From: Paraphoma chrysanthemicola
Lineage: Eukaryota > Ascomycota > Dothideomycetes > Pleosporales > Phaeosphaeriaceae
DNA length: 64,000 nucleotides
Reading direction: 5' to 3'
Assembly (NCBI GenBank): GCA_020744225.1
Contig: JAGMWG010000015.1
Location: 1-64,000 of the forward strand
Part shown: positions 10,615 through 23,663 of the stretch, one piece after another
Position numbering within the stretch: position 1 is the first letter of the stretch
Layout of the letters: every line of letters begins with the position of its first letter
Program-made: the position numbers and the translations under genes
Notes under the pieces: model-generated
Seen by the model: only the letters and a program-made list of their open reading frames with translations
Told to the model about the DNA's origin: nothing
The model's database searches: none

Positions 10615-13326
10615 ATGGCGATGAGTAAGTGCAGGCCGCAGCTCCACATGATCTCACCGATAGAGACAACTTCTCTTACTATGAGGTATCGGCTGACTTT
10701 ACGTTTGCAGATGTCGACTTATCAAATGGTACGCGTTCTGAAACTCCCAACGACGAGACTATTTCACCCGCAGAACCGACATACTGACATGGCGGGATGC
10801 AGCGCAGGTGATGAAGGATGAGGCGGGAAGGCCGTTCATCATTGTCAGAGAGTACGTGGGAGAGATCGTGGCGTGTGGCAGATGGACATTACTAACCTCC
10901 GCACAGCCAAGGCAGAAAGAAGAGGCAGTATGGCAACGAAGCCGTCAAGTCACACATTCTGGCTGCGAAGACGGTCGCGAACATTGTCAAGACATCTCTG
11001 GTACAGCAGCCTGGGCGTGCGCTGGATGACATGGTCTAATAGAAATACAGGGCCCCCGCGGACTAGACAAGATTCTGATATCGCCTGACGGAGACATCAC
11101 CGTAACCAACGATGGCGCCACCATTCTGTCCCAGATGGAAATCTCCAACCACGTCGCGAAGCTGCTCGTCGAGCTCTCGAAATCACAAGACGACGAAATT
11201 GGCGACGGTACAACTGGTGTTGTAGTGCTGGCAGGTGCACTGTTGGAGCAGGCTGCGGACCTCATCGACAAGGGCATCCACCCGATCAGGATAGCAGACG
11301 GCTACGACCAGGCGTGCGAGGTCGCAGTGGCAAGACTGGACGAGATCAGTGACGAGATTCAGTTCACAAAGGAGGACACTGAGCAGCTATTCCGCGTCGC
11401 AAAGACAAGTTTAGGCAGCAAGATCGTGTCGAAAGCACACGACCAGTTCGCGAAGATCGCCGTTGATGCCGTTCTCTCAGTGGCAGACCTGGACCGAAAA
11501 GACGTCGACTTCGAGCTCATCAAGGTGGACGGCAAGGTCGGAGGCTCGCTCGAGGACACACTTCTGGTCAAGGGCGTCATAGTAGACAAGGACTTTTCGC
11601 ATCCGCAGATGCCGTCAGAGGTCAAGGACGCCAAACTCGCCATTCTGACCTGCGCCTTCGAGCCTCCGAAGCCCAAGACCAAGCACAAGCTCGACATCAC
11701 ATCGGTGGAGGAGTTCAAGAAGCTGCAAAACTACGAGTCGAACAAGTTCACCGAAATGATCCAACAGATCAAGGACACCGGCGCTAACGTTGTCATCTGT
11801 CAGTGGGGTTTCGATGACGAAGCGAACCATCTCCTGCTCACAAACAAGCTCCCTGCCGTACGGTGGGTCGGTGGCCCGGAGATTGAGTTGATTGCAATTG
11901 CCACAAACGGACGCATTGTGCCACGGTTTGAGGACCTGAGTGCGGAGAAGCTGGGTAAAGCTGGCATCGTCCGAGAACTCACCTTCGGTACAACGAGGGA
12001 CAAGATGCTGGTCATCGAGGAGTGCGCCAACACAAGAGCCGTCACAGTTTTCGTCAGAGGTAGCAACAAGATGGTAAGCAGAGACAGCTGCTTTTAGACG
12101 CGACCTGGCGCGTCGGGGACTCGCCCAGATCAACACGCTAACATTCTCAGATCATCGACGAGGCGAAGCGATCATTACACGATGCCCTTTGCGTTGTCCG
12201 CAATCTAGTACGGGACAACCGAATCATATATGGTGGCGGTGCGGCCGAAGTGGCATGTTCACTGGCTGTCGAAGATGCCGCAGTCAAGGCAAGTCTCGAG
12301 AGCATCGCGATGGTGAAGGTGTACTAACTCTCTTTGCAGAGCCCGGGTCTCGAGCAGTATGCCATGCGCGCTTTTGCTGACGCACTTGACGCAGTGCCCA
12401 TGGCATTGGCCGAGAACTCCGGTCTGAGCCCCATCGAGACCCTGGGCAACATCAAGTCCCGACAAGCGAAGGAGAAGAACACTAGGTTAGGTGTTGACTG
12501 CATGCAGACGGGAAGCAACGGTAAGTCCTGCTCCAGCACACCCTCTTGCTTGATCATCACTGCTCCTTGGTTGCACTCGCTCCGCATGTCGCTTGTTTCA
12601 TTGGCAATGACTTTGTTTTATTCTCACCGCCATCCTGCACAACTGAAGCGCGGGTTACTTTCGGTATTGCATGGTTACGTCGTCCCGCGGTGCATACCCT
12701 TCCCGTGTCAGCGCCTCCGCGGGATGTGCGCTGCACCCCCACGCATCGTCTCAAGTCCCGATATCCAACGCGGTAGCCACGATGGGAGATGAGGCGGATC
12801 ACACGCGCAACATTGTTCTTTTGCTTGCACCTCCACGTCTTTACCTCGTTGCTGGCTGAGAACTGGTGCTAACATGGCGCTACTGCAGATATGAAGGAGC
12901 ACTTCGTGATCGACCCCTTGATCTCGAAGAGGCAACAGCTCTTACTCGCTACACAACTGTGTAGGATGGTACTCAAGGTATGTATCATTCTCGTATTGTA
13001 TTCCGGCTGTTTGTTATGCCAGCACATACCCCATCCCTTTCTCAACCCATGGCTGTGCAACCGCCCTTCTGCTTCCGCCCCTTGCTCCTCGAATCTCGCA
13101 CAACTGAATATCGGGGAAGCGGGACAGCGGATTCACGCGGTTTGTCCGCACGTTACACGCGGCAAAAGCTGTACCTTTGTGCTACGGCTTTGCCTGTAAC
13201 ACGCCATATGGCGGACCTTGCTTACCGTCCACCACATTCTTGCCTTCGCTTGCGCGGATTCCCGTGCTAACCCTTTACCAGGTCAACAATGTGATCATCG
13301 CCGGAGGTGACGACAACGAGTTCTAG
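10615..13326 (+). CDS. CCT5: T-complex protein 1 subunit epsilon (chaperonin CCT5)
   Basis: Nine exons (10615-10624, 10711-10728, 10803-10851, 10907-11000, 11051-12073, 12151-12288, 12340-12520, 12889-12977, 13282-13326) join to 1647 nt, or 548 residues, the usual CCT5 length. It is one of eight paralogous subunits of the cytosolic TRiC/CCT ring that folds actin, tubulin and WD-repeat proteins. Diagnostic blocks are EAGRPFIIVRDQGRKKR, TSLGPRGLDKIL, DGDITVTNDGATIL, DDEIGDGTTGVVVLAG (the ATP-site GDGTT), SRLGVDCMQTG-like, and LLLATQLCRMVLKVNNVII. The first two coding exons are tiny (10 and 18 nt). Intron 6 uses a GC donor. Introns 7 and 8 are unusually long (368 and 304 nt). A heat-shock element lies in the shared promoter. 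Confidence 0.95.
12289..12339 (+). other. GC-AG intron in CCT5
   Basis: The 51-nt intron begins GCAAGT, not GTAAGT, directly after the AAG codon. It has a perfect TACTAAC branch site and ends TTTGCAG. Splicing here gives DAAVKSPGLEQYAMRAF, the expected CCT5 sequence. No GT donor nearby keeps the frame with an intron of normal length. Confidence 0.8.
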
Positions 13327-15411
13327 ACGCCTCGCCACCAGCTTTGCGTTCGGTCTTGTAACATACGCAAGTTACACCACGCCATGTTGACGAACCAGCG
13401 ATTGCAACGCCTCGCCGTGCTTGACGACTCGGTACGGAGTGACGTTGGAGTGAATACCAGCAAGCTATATACCACCTAGACGAAGGAATCAATGTAAAAG
13501 CATCTGCACAAATTATTCATGTGCTCGAGGGGCCATTTGTGTTACATGCTGTCCGTGACACTTCACCCCCTCGATCCGAAGTGAAGGATTGCCCTTTGAA
13601 AACATCCTGCCTGCACTTGCCGTGGATCGAGTTCCGATCTCGTAGATCGGTCCTTCAGTAATGCAACTCGATCGGCGCTGCTCGTTTGATGCTTGCATAA
13701 GGAGAACCTCTGAGGTTCCCCCATTATTGACTGGCACCTGTTGGAGCTTTGCGTCCAGATGAGAGTCCGATAGGGTGAGCCTTGGAGCCGTGTTTCAACA
13801 CGTTCAGAATATACAATGGATCCTTCGCATGATAGATTTACGTGTCGATGTCTGCAATTAAAGCAACGCGATTGGTGCAGCGAAGCATGACATAGCGGGA
13901 TACCACCATCAGGCATTGTGCCTGTTCTGTAATATCATTTCTACGCAGACATATCTGACGTTATAACTCAAGCGCTTAAACGAGATAGATCTATTGGCGT
14001 CGAATAGGATTCACCAGGAAAGGGTCGAAAATCTGCCAACTCGCTATTTCGTCCAAGGTGAAGGTAAGATCAAGGGAGGCAGAAGAAACGCGTAGTCTTT
14101 TTCGTTTTCGACTGTTCGACTACAAACGGTCCGCTTGTAATGCCTTAGAAAAAGAAGAGCTTGAGCTTTATGTAGTAAATCCGTTTTGCATCGCATGCAG
14201 TGAATAACTTCAAGTGTACTGTTTATGTGTACCCATATTTGAGCTTACTACAATATACTCCCGAAAATATCCTACTACGCCACATGTATTTTCATGAGGT
14301 TAGCATAAGGATCCCGGCATGTCGGATCGAGGACAACGGTACTACAGTCTACTACTTCTTTCACTCGGGTAAAACATATACCGAGAACACGCTGCAGAAA
14401 TTGGCATGTTGTAGTTGTCATAGTAGGGAGGGGTGTGGGGCAAGGCAGTTAGAGATTAAACAACCTAATGTAAATCTGAATTCAGAACTACTCGCTTCCG
14501 TCTGCATACCAAACTGTGCCAAACCAGGTCGCCTAAAGCCAAGCAGCGGTTGTAAATGCCATGCATGCGCTGTCTTGGGTTCAACCCAGCGGGTGATTGT
14601 AGGGATGAGACTGTTGAAGATTGCGCGCAGAGCCACGGTGGGTTAGTACGAACGCAAGAACGGTTGTTCTAGAGTAGCTGTAAATCTCAAAGACTTCGCA
14701 GGCACAGTAGTCTTTGGAGGCAGCACGCTGAACCACAAGAATAGCGGAATGTTGTTGTCCCCATGACAACACCGTTTGCATCCAATCTGCAACACCTCCT
14801 CGTGAGCGAGTAATTGTGCTTGCGTCGTTATTCCAAGTCTTTCAAGATTTCCATTTTCTTGGACAAAGAGCACATGCAGCGCTCTTCTCGAAGCGCAGCT
14901 TTGCGGCGTTCCGCCAATGTTCGTTGTCTAGATTACCTTCAATTCACCCGCCCCAATAACCAGGCGCGCTGCCTTCTCCACGAGTACATACATTCGCCAA
15001 GCCGCAGAATTAGTCTCCCTTGGACGACGCCATGCAGGATAATGCGACGAAGCACAGCGCGCGACATCGTGATCAAGTCCTCAGCTATGCCACGATCGTG
15101 CGCAATATACTGCATGGTTCGTACAGGCGAAGGACAAGGCGCCCGTAGGTGGACGTTGGCATGTGGTAAAAGTACATGGCAATATGGACTTACCCGGTTT
15201 GAAGGCGTGAAGCGAACACGCGGAAAGATGCTCGTCCTGGCTAACCTTGGACAATGGTGGCTATTCTAGTATGGTTCTAGAAGCGGGAAATGCCAACCTG
15301 GGATCTGGACGCCTCACCGAGGCCAAGATCATCAGGAGGGTGTTACAACCAACAGGCCTCGGCGCGGCCATGAAACTGTGTTTCACACGACAGGTCTCTC
15401 AGAGAGTGAGA

Positions 15412-15442
15412 CTTGCTCGTGATGCTCGTGATGCTCGTGATC
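15412..15442 (+). repeat. Short tandem repeat, 9-bp unit gatgctcgt
   Basis: Two exact gatgctcgt units (15421-15438) are flanked by a one-mismatch unit before (cttgctcgt) and a partial unit after (gat). It is a small minisatellite in otherwise unassigned DNA. Confidence 0.7.
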
Positions 15443-18400
15443 AACATGTAATCATCGTGGTCCGACATCGTCACATGCAATCGCACGGACAAGAACCTCA
15501 AGGCGTCATACGTCATGTCAAATGTCAGGTGCTCCGTGCAAACAGGCGCAGGGACTCCTGCATTGAACAGGATCAGGGTGAGCAAGATGACATGAGCCTT
15601 TGCCGCATATCGGAGGGCGGGTAGGAGGATTCGTACCGTCCCTTCCCTCACCGTTCGCCGTCTGATGTCAGCAGTGTATCTTTACTCACTACCGGTCACC
15701 CTGAGCCGCGCAGCTTCCCATCGCATCACATTTCCGAGTCAATCGCGTAGACGCTTCGGTGCTGGTGAACGGTGAGCTGTATGTGGGCACGCGCTAAGAC
15801 TGGGGTAAATGCGGCAACGGGTGCGGAGACAGCGGAGCGTGGTCGATCGTGGCAGGTAGTGAGGCGCGACTAGAAACCTTGTGCGGAATCGCTGTCGAGC
15901 AATGACCTTACGTCGGGTGATATGCTGAGGGGTTCATGTGGGAGCATGCCTGTAATAGAAGCGTGGCGCAGGAGCAAGGCGTTCTCTAGATGAACTGCCA
16001 GACGTCGTACAAAGGAGCGGTTGCCGGCAGCATGACCTTTGCTGCGCGGTTCGAGCTTGCAAGCGAACCTCGGATACAGAATGGTTGCGTATCTGCTCTA
16101 CCATGAGCTTGCTCTGGGGTTCGCGACCGGATCGTAGGATGATTTGTGGATTTATCCTGATGCTGTACCTATGAGGAGCATCGCAATTGGGTAAAAGGGA
16201 GTAGGCAATCGGCCCGAAGCCGTGCTGACCGTTGCTCGTTTTGCCGAATATATGTCGAATACATCCGGGCCGTGTGATCAAGTACAGCGGGTACAGTACT
16301 CGATGTCGTTGCTTCCACGATGAGTATAGGCGAGCGCACGGCGGTGGCACGGCTAGAATGCACTGGTTCACACGACCTCCCTACATATTACGTTTCGTAA
16401 GATGCAACTAGAAGATCTTGATACCGGCAGTTAAAGCTGTCAGCTCCTTGCCATGCTCGAGAAATGAACCACAGACTCGGGATTCAGGCGTTCACCACGC
16501 GAACATCTCGAGCGATAAAGCGGTGAACCAGCGTTGCAGGGTCACAATATCGAAACCACTGTTCGTACCCCGTAGCGTAAGACAGTAGGGCCAGTTTTGG
16601 AATCCGGGGTCGGCGAGGATGTCCCGGCGGAGTGGTAAAGGTCTTTGCTGGCCAGGCTATGTTGCATTTAATATGGGAGCGGAAGCATTAGCTCAGGCTG
16701 ACCACCCATCAAGACTTGAGGAAGCAGACCAATTCGCGAAGAGACATGCGCGTTCGCGGAACACAGAGTTGATGAAGATGTACGGCTGACAGGTAAGCAT
16801 GCGGTGGTACCAGAACCATATTTAGTCTTGTTACCAGCTCATTGGGACGTGGGAGAATCTTACTTCAGTATTGCAACTGTTGCAGTTATGAAACTTTCAT
16901 GACAGGGTCAGCCTATGATTACAGAAGGTAAACCAACGCGGCGAAGTGAAGTCGCTCAGGGTGGACGGATGGAGCTCTGCGCCATTCTAGGGCATCAACT
17001 AGACATCGTCTCAAGTCTTCTAAATACACTCTCAGGCGCTCGAGCTGCTAGCCTTTACAACTTCGGGACTCATGTCGATTTGAACACTCTCTTTTGTTGC
17101 AAGTGTATATTTTGGTATGCTCGTTGGCTGTCTTTGCAACTGAGTGGAACCGTTACCGAATGAGGAAGGAGGCTTCCGTCAAGAGTAAGTCTAACGGGTA
17201 TCTTGCCTGGCCTCCGATGCTGCACCAGACATTTCGGACCTGCGCGATGCGCTAGCGGCTATTAGAGGCGGACGGGTCGAGGACAGCACACGTGTGCTCC
17301 AGAAGCAGCAGGTCGGTCACCGTGGCCGTGGGCGGAGAAATTCGAACAATCCTGCGGTAAAATGTCGCAACAGGTCTAATGGCTAATTGGACGAACGAAC
17401 ATGAGCGATATGATTTCCCGCCTACGAAACGTTGGTGGACCTGAACAGTGCATGAAACCCCCATTATTTGGTCTCAGGCACGGTCTCGATAGCATGGAGT
17501 TGTGTGTCGTTGAAATGCATTGTAGGAAGGTGACCCCACCTGCGATCTTTGGATAGGCTGTGATAAGCACGTGGGGAGGAAACCACCACCACACGCGGCT
17601 GCCGAAGTGGTGGCTTGCCCATGTGAACGTCGCCGTGGCCGGGGAAAATCAACCTCACGCCTCTAGTTGGTCTTTTCGAGTCCGCTCTCCGGGGTACGGA
17701 CCACAACAACAGGGCGTGACCTGGAAGATTGATCTCGAAAAAGACGCGGCACAACAAGCAAAGTGACTTGTGACTTTCCGTGCGATTACTTTCACAGGCA
17801 CAGCGGCGCTCACTTCCGATATAGTTCTCTCCTCGGTGACCGGCGCAGCTCTAACGGCATGCTTTGGCAAGCGTGACTGCGGTAACGAGCGATGTGACCG
17901 TCTCCCTCTAGGATACGCGCGGATCGTGCGCGCTAGACTCCGATGTCCAGGCCGTGGGAATCAAATGCTGCTTTGGGATCCAGACAAGCCATGATAGGAA
18001 GTGGACGATGCCCAACCCACGCGAGATGAGGTCCCGAGCCGGTGGAAAATGCGTGTGGATCCGCGAATCGCATCGTTTCTTGTGTCGGAAGCTTCCCCGG
18101 CAGCCGACGAGCGAGTCGGTGCGCACAACGTGCCACAATATCAGGAGAACTATTCGCCCAGCCGATTCATGATCAACTGTGCGGGCGCCAGCATGAAGCT
18201 CCCCCCGTGCGCTAGAGCTGTATGGTGCGCTTCGCTAACGCAACATGGACGCGCTCCGCTCGAGGCAACGAGCCCAGCACGGCATGGAAGAGGCTGGACA
18301 CAACCTCGGGGGTATCGCAACGGCGGCCGAAACCCATGGCAAAGCATTACGAGGAAAGTGCCCATGAATTGCATGTGTTCGTCTTGAGCCAGCTACGGCT

Positions 18401-21400
18401 GAAACGCCTGGGGCTGCGCGGACAAGCAAGCAGGGACCGCGCTTTCGCATCCTCCTTTGGGCCGGGGCAGGTCTACAGCTCCCTGAACAGCCGGTCGTAC
18501 TTGAAACTTTAGTATGACGATGTGGTGGAAGCATGCGAGCCATTCGCGAGTCCTGAGGCGCTGGTGACAATCCAAGGGGCCAGTGTGTTGCAGCAATCAT
18601 CGCAGCGAAATGCATGGCCAAGCACCATGCCGCTGCGACCAACCGAAGCAACAGCCGGTGGGAAGTAAGACGGGCGATTGGAGAGGAGGCGGTCGGGGTG
18701 ACGGCCACGCGACTCGTGCATATGGGGATGCTTCCGCCCTGTTGCCGCTCCCAAACTGGCTTAAGCTGGACGCCAGACCCACGCTCTCGGGCCTTTGGGA
18801 CCCAGCCAAGTGTCCGGCAGTGTGGCACTGTCACGCCGCCATCATGGGTGCCATCGTGTCCCCATGCCAGCTGCATTTGCGGGGGCGAAGCACATAACCG
18901 TGGTTCTGAGCAGCGCCAGTTGCACCTACAAGGTGAGTGTACTACAATATTGGGCCAATGCGACCTTTCTCTTTGCGTGGTCTCGCAACCATGCGTTACC
19001 CAACTTTGATCACACAGCCGATTGTCGGGCGCAAACGTTGCAAAGACAAGTCGCGGACTGCGGGTTGCGTGGCAGTTCCCGGATACGAGTGCTCATTTTG
19101 CCCGTTTGACGAAATGAGATCGACGCGCACTGTTGGTTTTGTGTTATGTTACGAGCAAGAGCATAACGTGGAAAAAAGCAAATAACTGTTGTCAATGATA
19201 CGCATGGGATGGGACTGGACGTCCGGATTGCCACAAGCGCTCGCTTGTCGAGGGTGCCTTTGCGAGACTTTGCTGGAGCGCAGAGTTCGCCATATCGCAT
19301 TCCGATGGCGCTCTGCTCCATTGTGACACAATCGAGGCCTCGAACACGTACAGTGACACCAGCGCAATGGATGCCCCAGATCCGCAGCTCACAAAAGTGT
19401 TAGGGAGCTTGCAGGTCGCAGACTAGGGAAGTGGAGATTCAGACGCTGTGTTCAATTCTCCTGCAAACCTTCGTTGTGCCGCGCCCGTGATACTTCCCGG
19501 CTTGGACCGCGAATTTCGGCATACAGCCTCACCGCCTGACTCCGGACCGAGGATGCTCTTTGAAGTGTTTGACAGTGCTGACTGTCTGATCGTCTGACAA
19601 TAGTTGATGTTGCCGAGATGTGTTTGCGAGGCTGAAGAGTGCCGGATATTCGTGGAGCTGTGGCAAGCGTTTTCTTCCGGACCCTCGGTCCGGTGAAGTT
19701 CTGTAAGGTCACGAGCGTCTATGCCCCGCGAATCCTTCGCCAACGGCACAGACAGAAGTAAACCAAAATCAAAAAGTAAAGAGTCGTTGATCTAGTGAAG
19801 TATCAGCATCAGTCACGAGCGCTGACGGATCCTATACACGGGCCGTAGTTGCGATGAGGAGCTGTGTAGCGGGAGTTGGGCAGGCTCTTGGTGGCCAGAT
19901 GCCACGCCAAACATCCAGCATTACCTGGTCAAACGGTGATTTTCGCTGTACAACTCATGAAACAGGTAATCACGCCGCATATGGCAAAGATGGTTGGTTG
20001 CACATGATGCTTTTGCGGCTCTGTGATTCGACGTTAGTTTTCAGATGACCTCGAGAGATTGCCTTGTACTGGGCCCAACGTAGCAGAAGTGTACCTGTCG
20101 CATCGACTCGAACACGGCAGTGGGAGCACAGTGCGCGAATCCAGCGGGGTACATGTCGCTACCCCAAACTCTGAAGCTGAGCTGCTGGGGAATGACTGTC
20201 TCAGAAGTCGAGAATAGACCACATTTAGCCTTCGTGTCCACCAGGCTTGTCCCTCGTGCCATAATTCCCCATGCGACAGCCAGCGCAGAGCGAAACCTAG
20301 CGAACAATGGCCGGGCGCAGCGCGGATATGGTGTCATCGTCCTGCGGCAGCGCAGTGGGTTGTGGCGGACGGAGAATCTACACAGCACAGCATGGCACCG
20401 TGGCGGAGAGAGCCATCCCGAAGCAGCGTGTCATCAGCGTCTGCAGAGGCTGCTTTGGACCGACAGCGGGAGAAGTCGCGGACCCGTGATGCCCGTCCCA
20501 TGCAGCGAGCGTCGCGCAAGCGCAGCAGCGGGCTATCAATTGGAGACGATGCTGCCCTGATCGGCGCGCAGGCGCGGTGAGGCTCTCTAGGTTAATATCA
20601 ACATACGATGGCTTCATTCAGGGTCCAAGACTCAGCAGCATCGGCAATCCTCGAGAGTGCCGACGAGGCAACCACAGACGCTGACCTGGCATGGCCGTGG
20701 AGCAGGGGTGGGGTCGCAAGGAGAAAAGAAACGCAGGCGGAGAGGCTCGACTGCTTCCGCGCTCGACCCCGGCCGGCGCATCACATGCAGTGCAAATCGA
20801 CAGCGGTAGGTGCTGACACAGCGGTATTGTAACGTAACGTATTCTCCGCGGTTCAGGTGACGTGCTTTCGTGATACACGCCGCGAGCGTCAACAGACTGC
20901 TCGCATTCATTCAGGCACGGAGCAGATGCAGATGCAGCGCGCAGCAGCTGGTCAACGCAGACTTCAGCGCAATTGCGCGCAGGCCCTCGGGCTACCGTCT
21001 GCTCTGTGGTACGGCGTGCGCGAATTGACGGCGGACATGGGCATGAGACGAGAGCCCAAAGTCGCGAGTCAGCCTCTTTCGACGCGGGTTCTGGAAGTGC
21101 AACCTTGATTGCGCACGGCCAGCTCAGAGAATCATGTGCTGCTCCTCCCCACGCCCAGACCCGCACCTGGGCAGCACTGGGGCCTCCGAGCCACGCGGGC
21201 GCCGACTGTTTTCAGAGGCAGCGCTGGTGGCGGCGGGCGTCTGGGACTGCATGCGTCTGTGGCCGCGCGCGAGGAGAGCACTGTGTCAGTGTGATCGCTG
21301 GGAGCGCAAGGCACGGGGGATGACTTGGGGGGGGGCGGCTGTGGCCACGAGCAGAGACAGAGTCTTCAGCAGCCAGTGGACGCATCGCAATGCCCGAGAG

Positions 21401-21540
21401 GACACGACTAAAGGCGCCGTCAAAGAGCGGTAGCGGTAGGCAGGCCGTCGACGTGCAATCTGCCGGGAAGCCTCCGGGTTCAACTAAGGACTGGCCTGTT
21501 TAGGGCGGACGAGGGTGCAGGGGTGTCGGGCCAGGTGTGG

Positions 21541-21554
21541 TGTGTGTGTGTGTG
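21541..21554 (+). repeat. TG dinucleotide run
   Basis: Seven TG units lie about 360 nt upstream of the Mks1-like start codon, in its putative leader or promoter. Confidence 0.8.
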
Positions 21555-21914
21555 CGTCGCTCCTTCCCTGTCGACTGGCACTTGCCCGCGTTCGTGGTAC
21601 ACCCCTGTCGCCGTCCACACTGCGCCAGACGGCCAGCCTTTATACCCAGATCCACTCCCACCTCGGCGCACTGCTGGTTACCTCACTGCCTACTACTGCG
21701 ACGCTCCCACACACGCCGACCTTCACCGTCACCACCAACATACACACACGCTCCCCATGTATCCGAGACAGCTGTAGTAACGCCGGCACACTGACTGCTG
21801 GCTGCTGCTGATCTCGTTGACGCAATCGCGACCTCACCGTCCCCGACGCAAGCGGAACCGTTCCATCTCCAAACACCGTCCCCCACAGCCCACCGCACAA
21901 CACACCCGCCCACG

Positions 21915-23663
21915 ATGCCGCTGCACGCCGCCCGCCCCATTGTGCGTGTCGAGCACAGCTCCATGCGCACAATTGAGACGCGCAACACGGAGAATCTGTT
22001 CGGCCTCTGGTCTGGTAAGTGTGCCTGAGCCACGGCTTCATCCGCCCGGTTCCACTAACACACTGGCACAGTCTTTGCACGATGCTCGCCGGCAATGGAA
22101 GACGGCAAACGCTACGAGAACATGGCCTGGCGGCTGTGGTCGCGCGAGACCTTCTGCTGCCAGCCCGACAACGTCGTGTCGCCGCAGTGGTCGTTTGAGC
22201 GCCAGCTGCCCGCCGAGGTGCCAGAGCTATCGACAAGCGTCGCCTCCGATGACTCCAACCTGGAAAGTGCCATCACCACGACTTCCCGATCAGACTCTAC
22301 GTCCGCCCCGCGCCCCGAGATTCGCCGCCACGACTCCGCAACTAGCCACGCTCGCGGCAAGCACATGACCCCCATTGGCCTGGAGAAGGTTGTCAACTCG
22401 ATACAAGAGAAGAGATTCCTCGAGCCGCTCTCGCCACTGCCCCCGCAGCTGGCCGCACCCATCGTAAAGCTGCCTACACCCGCTGAGGTGAAGACGCCGC
22501 GCCCCGCTTCACCTCCCACGACCGCCCGACGCATCCCAGATTCATCGACCTCCACCGTGGCCACCACCCAGGGCAGCGACGCAATGAGCCCGCCCGTCGG
22601 CTCTGAGGCTAGTGCCTCCACTGACATGAGCCATCACAGCGTCGTCCGCGGCTTTGAGCCCGGTCATATCTCGACGTCGATCCGGTCAAGCACCAACCTG
22701 AACCCTACTCCAATCCTGAAGACCTCTTCCAGCTTTCTCGCGCGGCCACCACCTTCAAAGCTTGAGCTCGGCAAGAAGAGACAGCCTATGTTCACTCTTG
22801 GCGGCTCCTCCGACGAAGACGCCGCCAGCTCGTTTGAGGCCTACTCCCTCAAGCAGCGCAGCTCACTGACCGAGAACCTACGCAAGCCAGCTCCCATGCG
22901 CAAGACTACATCCTTCAAGCAAGAGGTCAGCACGCGCACCTACCAGGACATGACCTCGGAGAGTGAGGGTGCCATTGAGAGCGACAGCGAAGAGGACGTC
23001 GACGAAAGCGCCATCGAGGAAGATGACTCAGAGGAAGAGTGGGAGGACGACGATGACAACGATGACAGCGGACCTGCCAGCCTTCGCGAGGGCGGCATGT
23101 TCCAGCGAGTCGACTCCAAACCCAATCTCCAGTCTCGTCGCTCACTCCTCACCACCGCGCTCCATGAAGGCGACCGTGCACAGGCCCTGCAGAACGCAGC
23201 CTCCCGCTCAACGCCTGCTATTCGACGGTCACGGACCACCACCCCCAACGGTCCTTCCACTGGCAACTCACCCCAGGAAGAAGGTCTGATGATGCGAGCA
23301 CAGGTTCCCAGGTCCAAGCCCATCATCATGACTACCTCCAACGTACATCCACCAATGATGTCGCCTCGTACCACACGCCGAATGATGCTTCAAAGCGAGT
23401 TAACTTCCAGCTTGAGGCAGAACCTGCTATGGGAACGTCAACAAAAGAATGCTACAAACAATGCTGTAGCCAAGCGCCAACAGAGCGCCATCTCCCTTCC
23501 AGCCCTGCGTCGCGCAGCCACCACCAGCAACATTGCTGGGATGCAGTCTGACGTACAGCACAACACTACCCACTTCAAGGATCAGACGAAAGACAACAGC
23601 TCCTTCGACGATCAAACCTGGAGTCGAGTGGGCGAAGCAGAGTACCACTCAAGAGGCTGGTGA
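21915..23663 (+). CDS. Mks1-like regulator: AreA/GATA-like N-terminal domain + DUF3295
   Basis: Two exons (21915-22014 and 22072-23663, intron GTAAGT...CACTAAC...CACAG) join to 563 residues. The N-terminus has the short domain once called DUF1752 and shared with AreA-type nitrogen regulators: NTENLFGLWSVFARCSP followed by YENMAWRLWSRETFC (about 24-62). There is no GATA zinc finger. The middle is Ser/Thr/Pro-rich and disordered, with a strong acidic stretch (SDSEEDVDES, EEEWEDDDDN). The C-terminus has the conserved block SPRTTRRMMLQSELTSSLRQ followed by LLWERQQKNATNNAV, typical of DUF3295. Proteins with this pair of domains are grouped with yeast Mks1, a negative regulator of Ras-cAMP and retrograde signalling. 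That function is inferred here. The gene sits alone between two long gene-poor stretches. Confidence 0.8.

Larger units (their letters stand above)
13327..21914. other. 8.6-kb gene-poor region upstream of the Mks1-like gene
   Basis: I find no supportable protein gene. ORFs reach 213 codons on the minus strand at 18235-18876 and about 150 on the plus strand at 14200-14646 and 14814-15269, but none has family motifs, codon regularity or consistent introns. The sequence is not AT-rich and shows no obvious transposase or reverse transcriptase remnant. The last 400 bp (about 21500-21914) are pyrimidine-rich, with a TG run, as expected for promoter and 5' leader of the gene at 21915. The region may hold long regulatory sequence or non-coding transcripts. 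Confidence 0.5.

Noticed and set aside
12546..12859. ORFs inside the long CCT5 intron
   Set aside because: They lie within a segment that must be spliced out to make the conserved protein and have no motifs.
14200..14646. 148-codon plus-strand ORF
   Set aside because: The peptide shows no recognisable fold or motif and no neighbouring exon fits.
18235..18876. 213-codon minus-strand ORF
   Set aside because: It sits in GC-rich DNA with overlapping frames on both strands, low-complexity composition and no conserved motif or introns.
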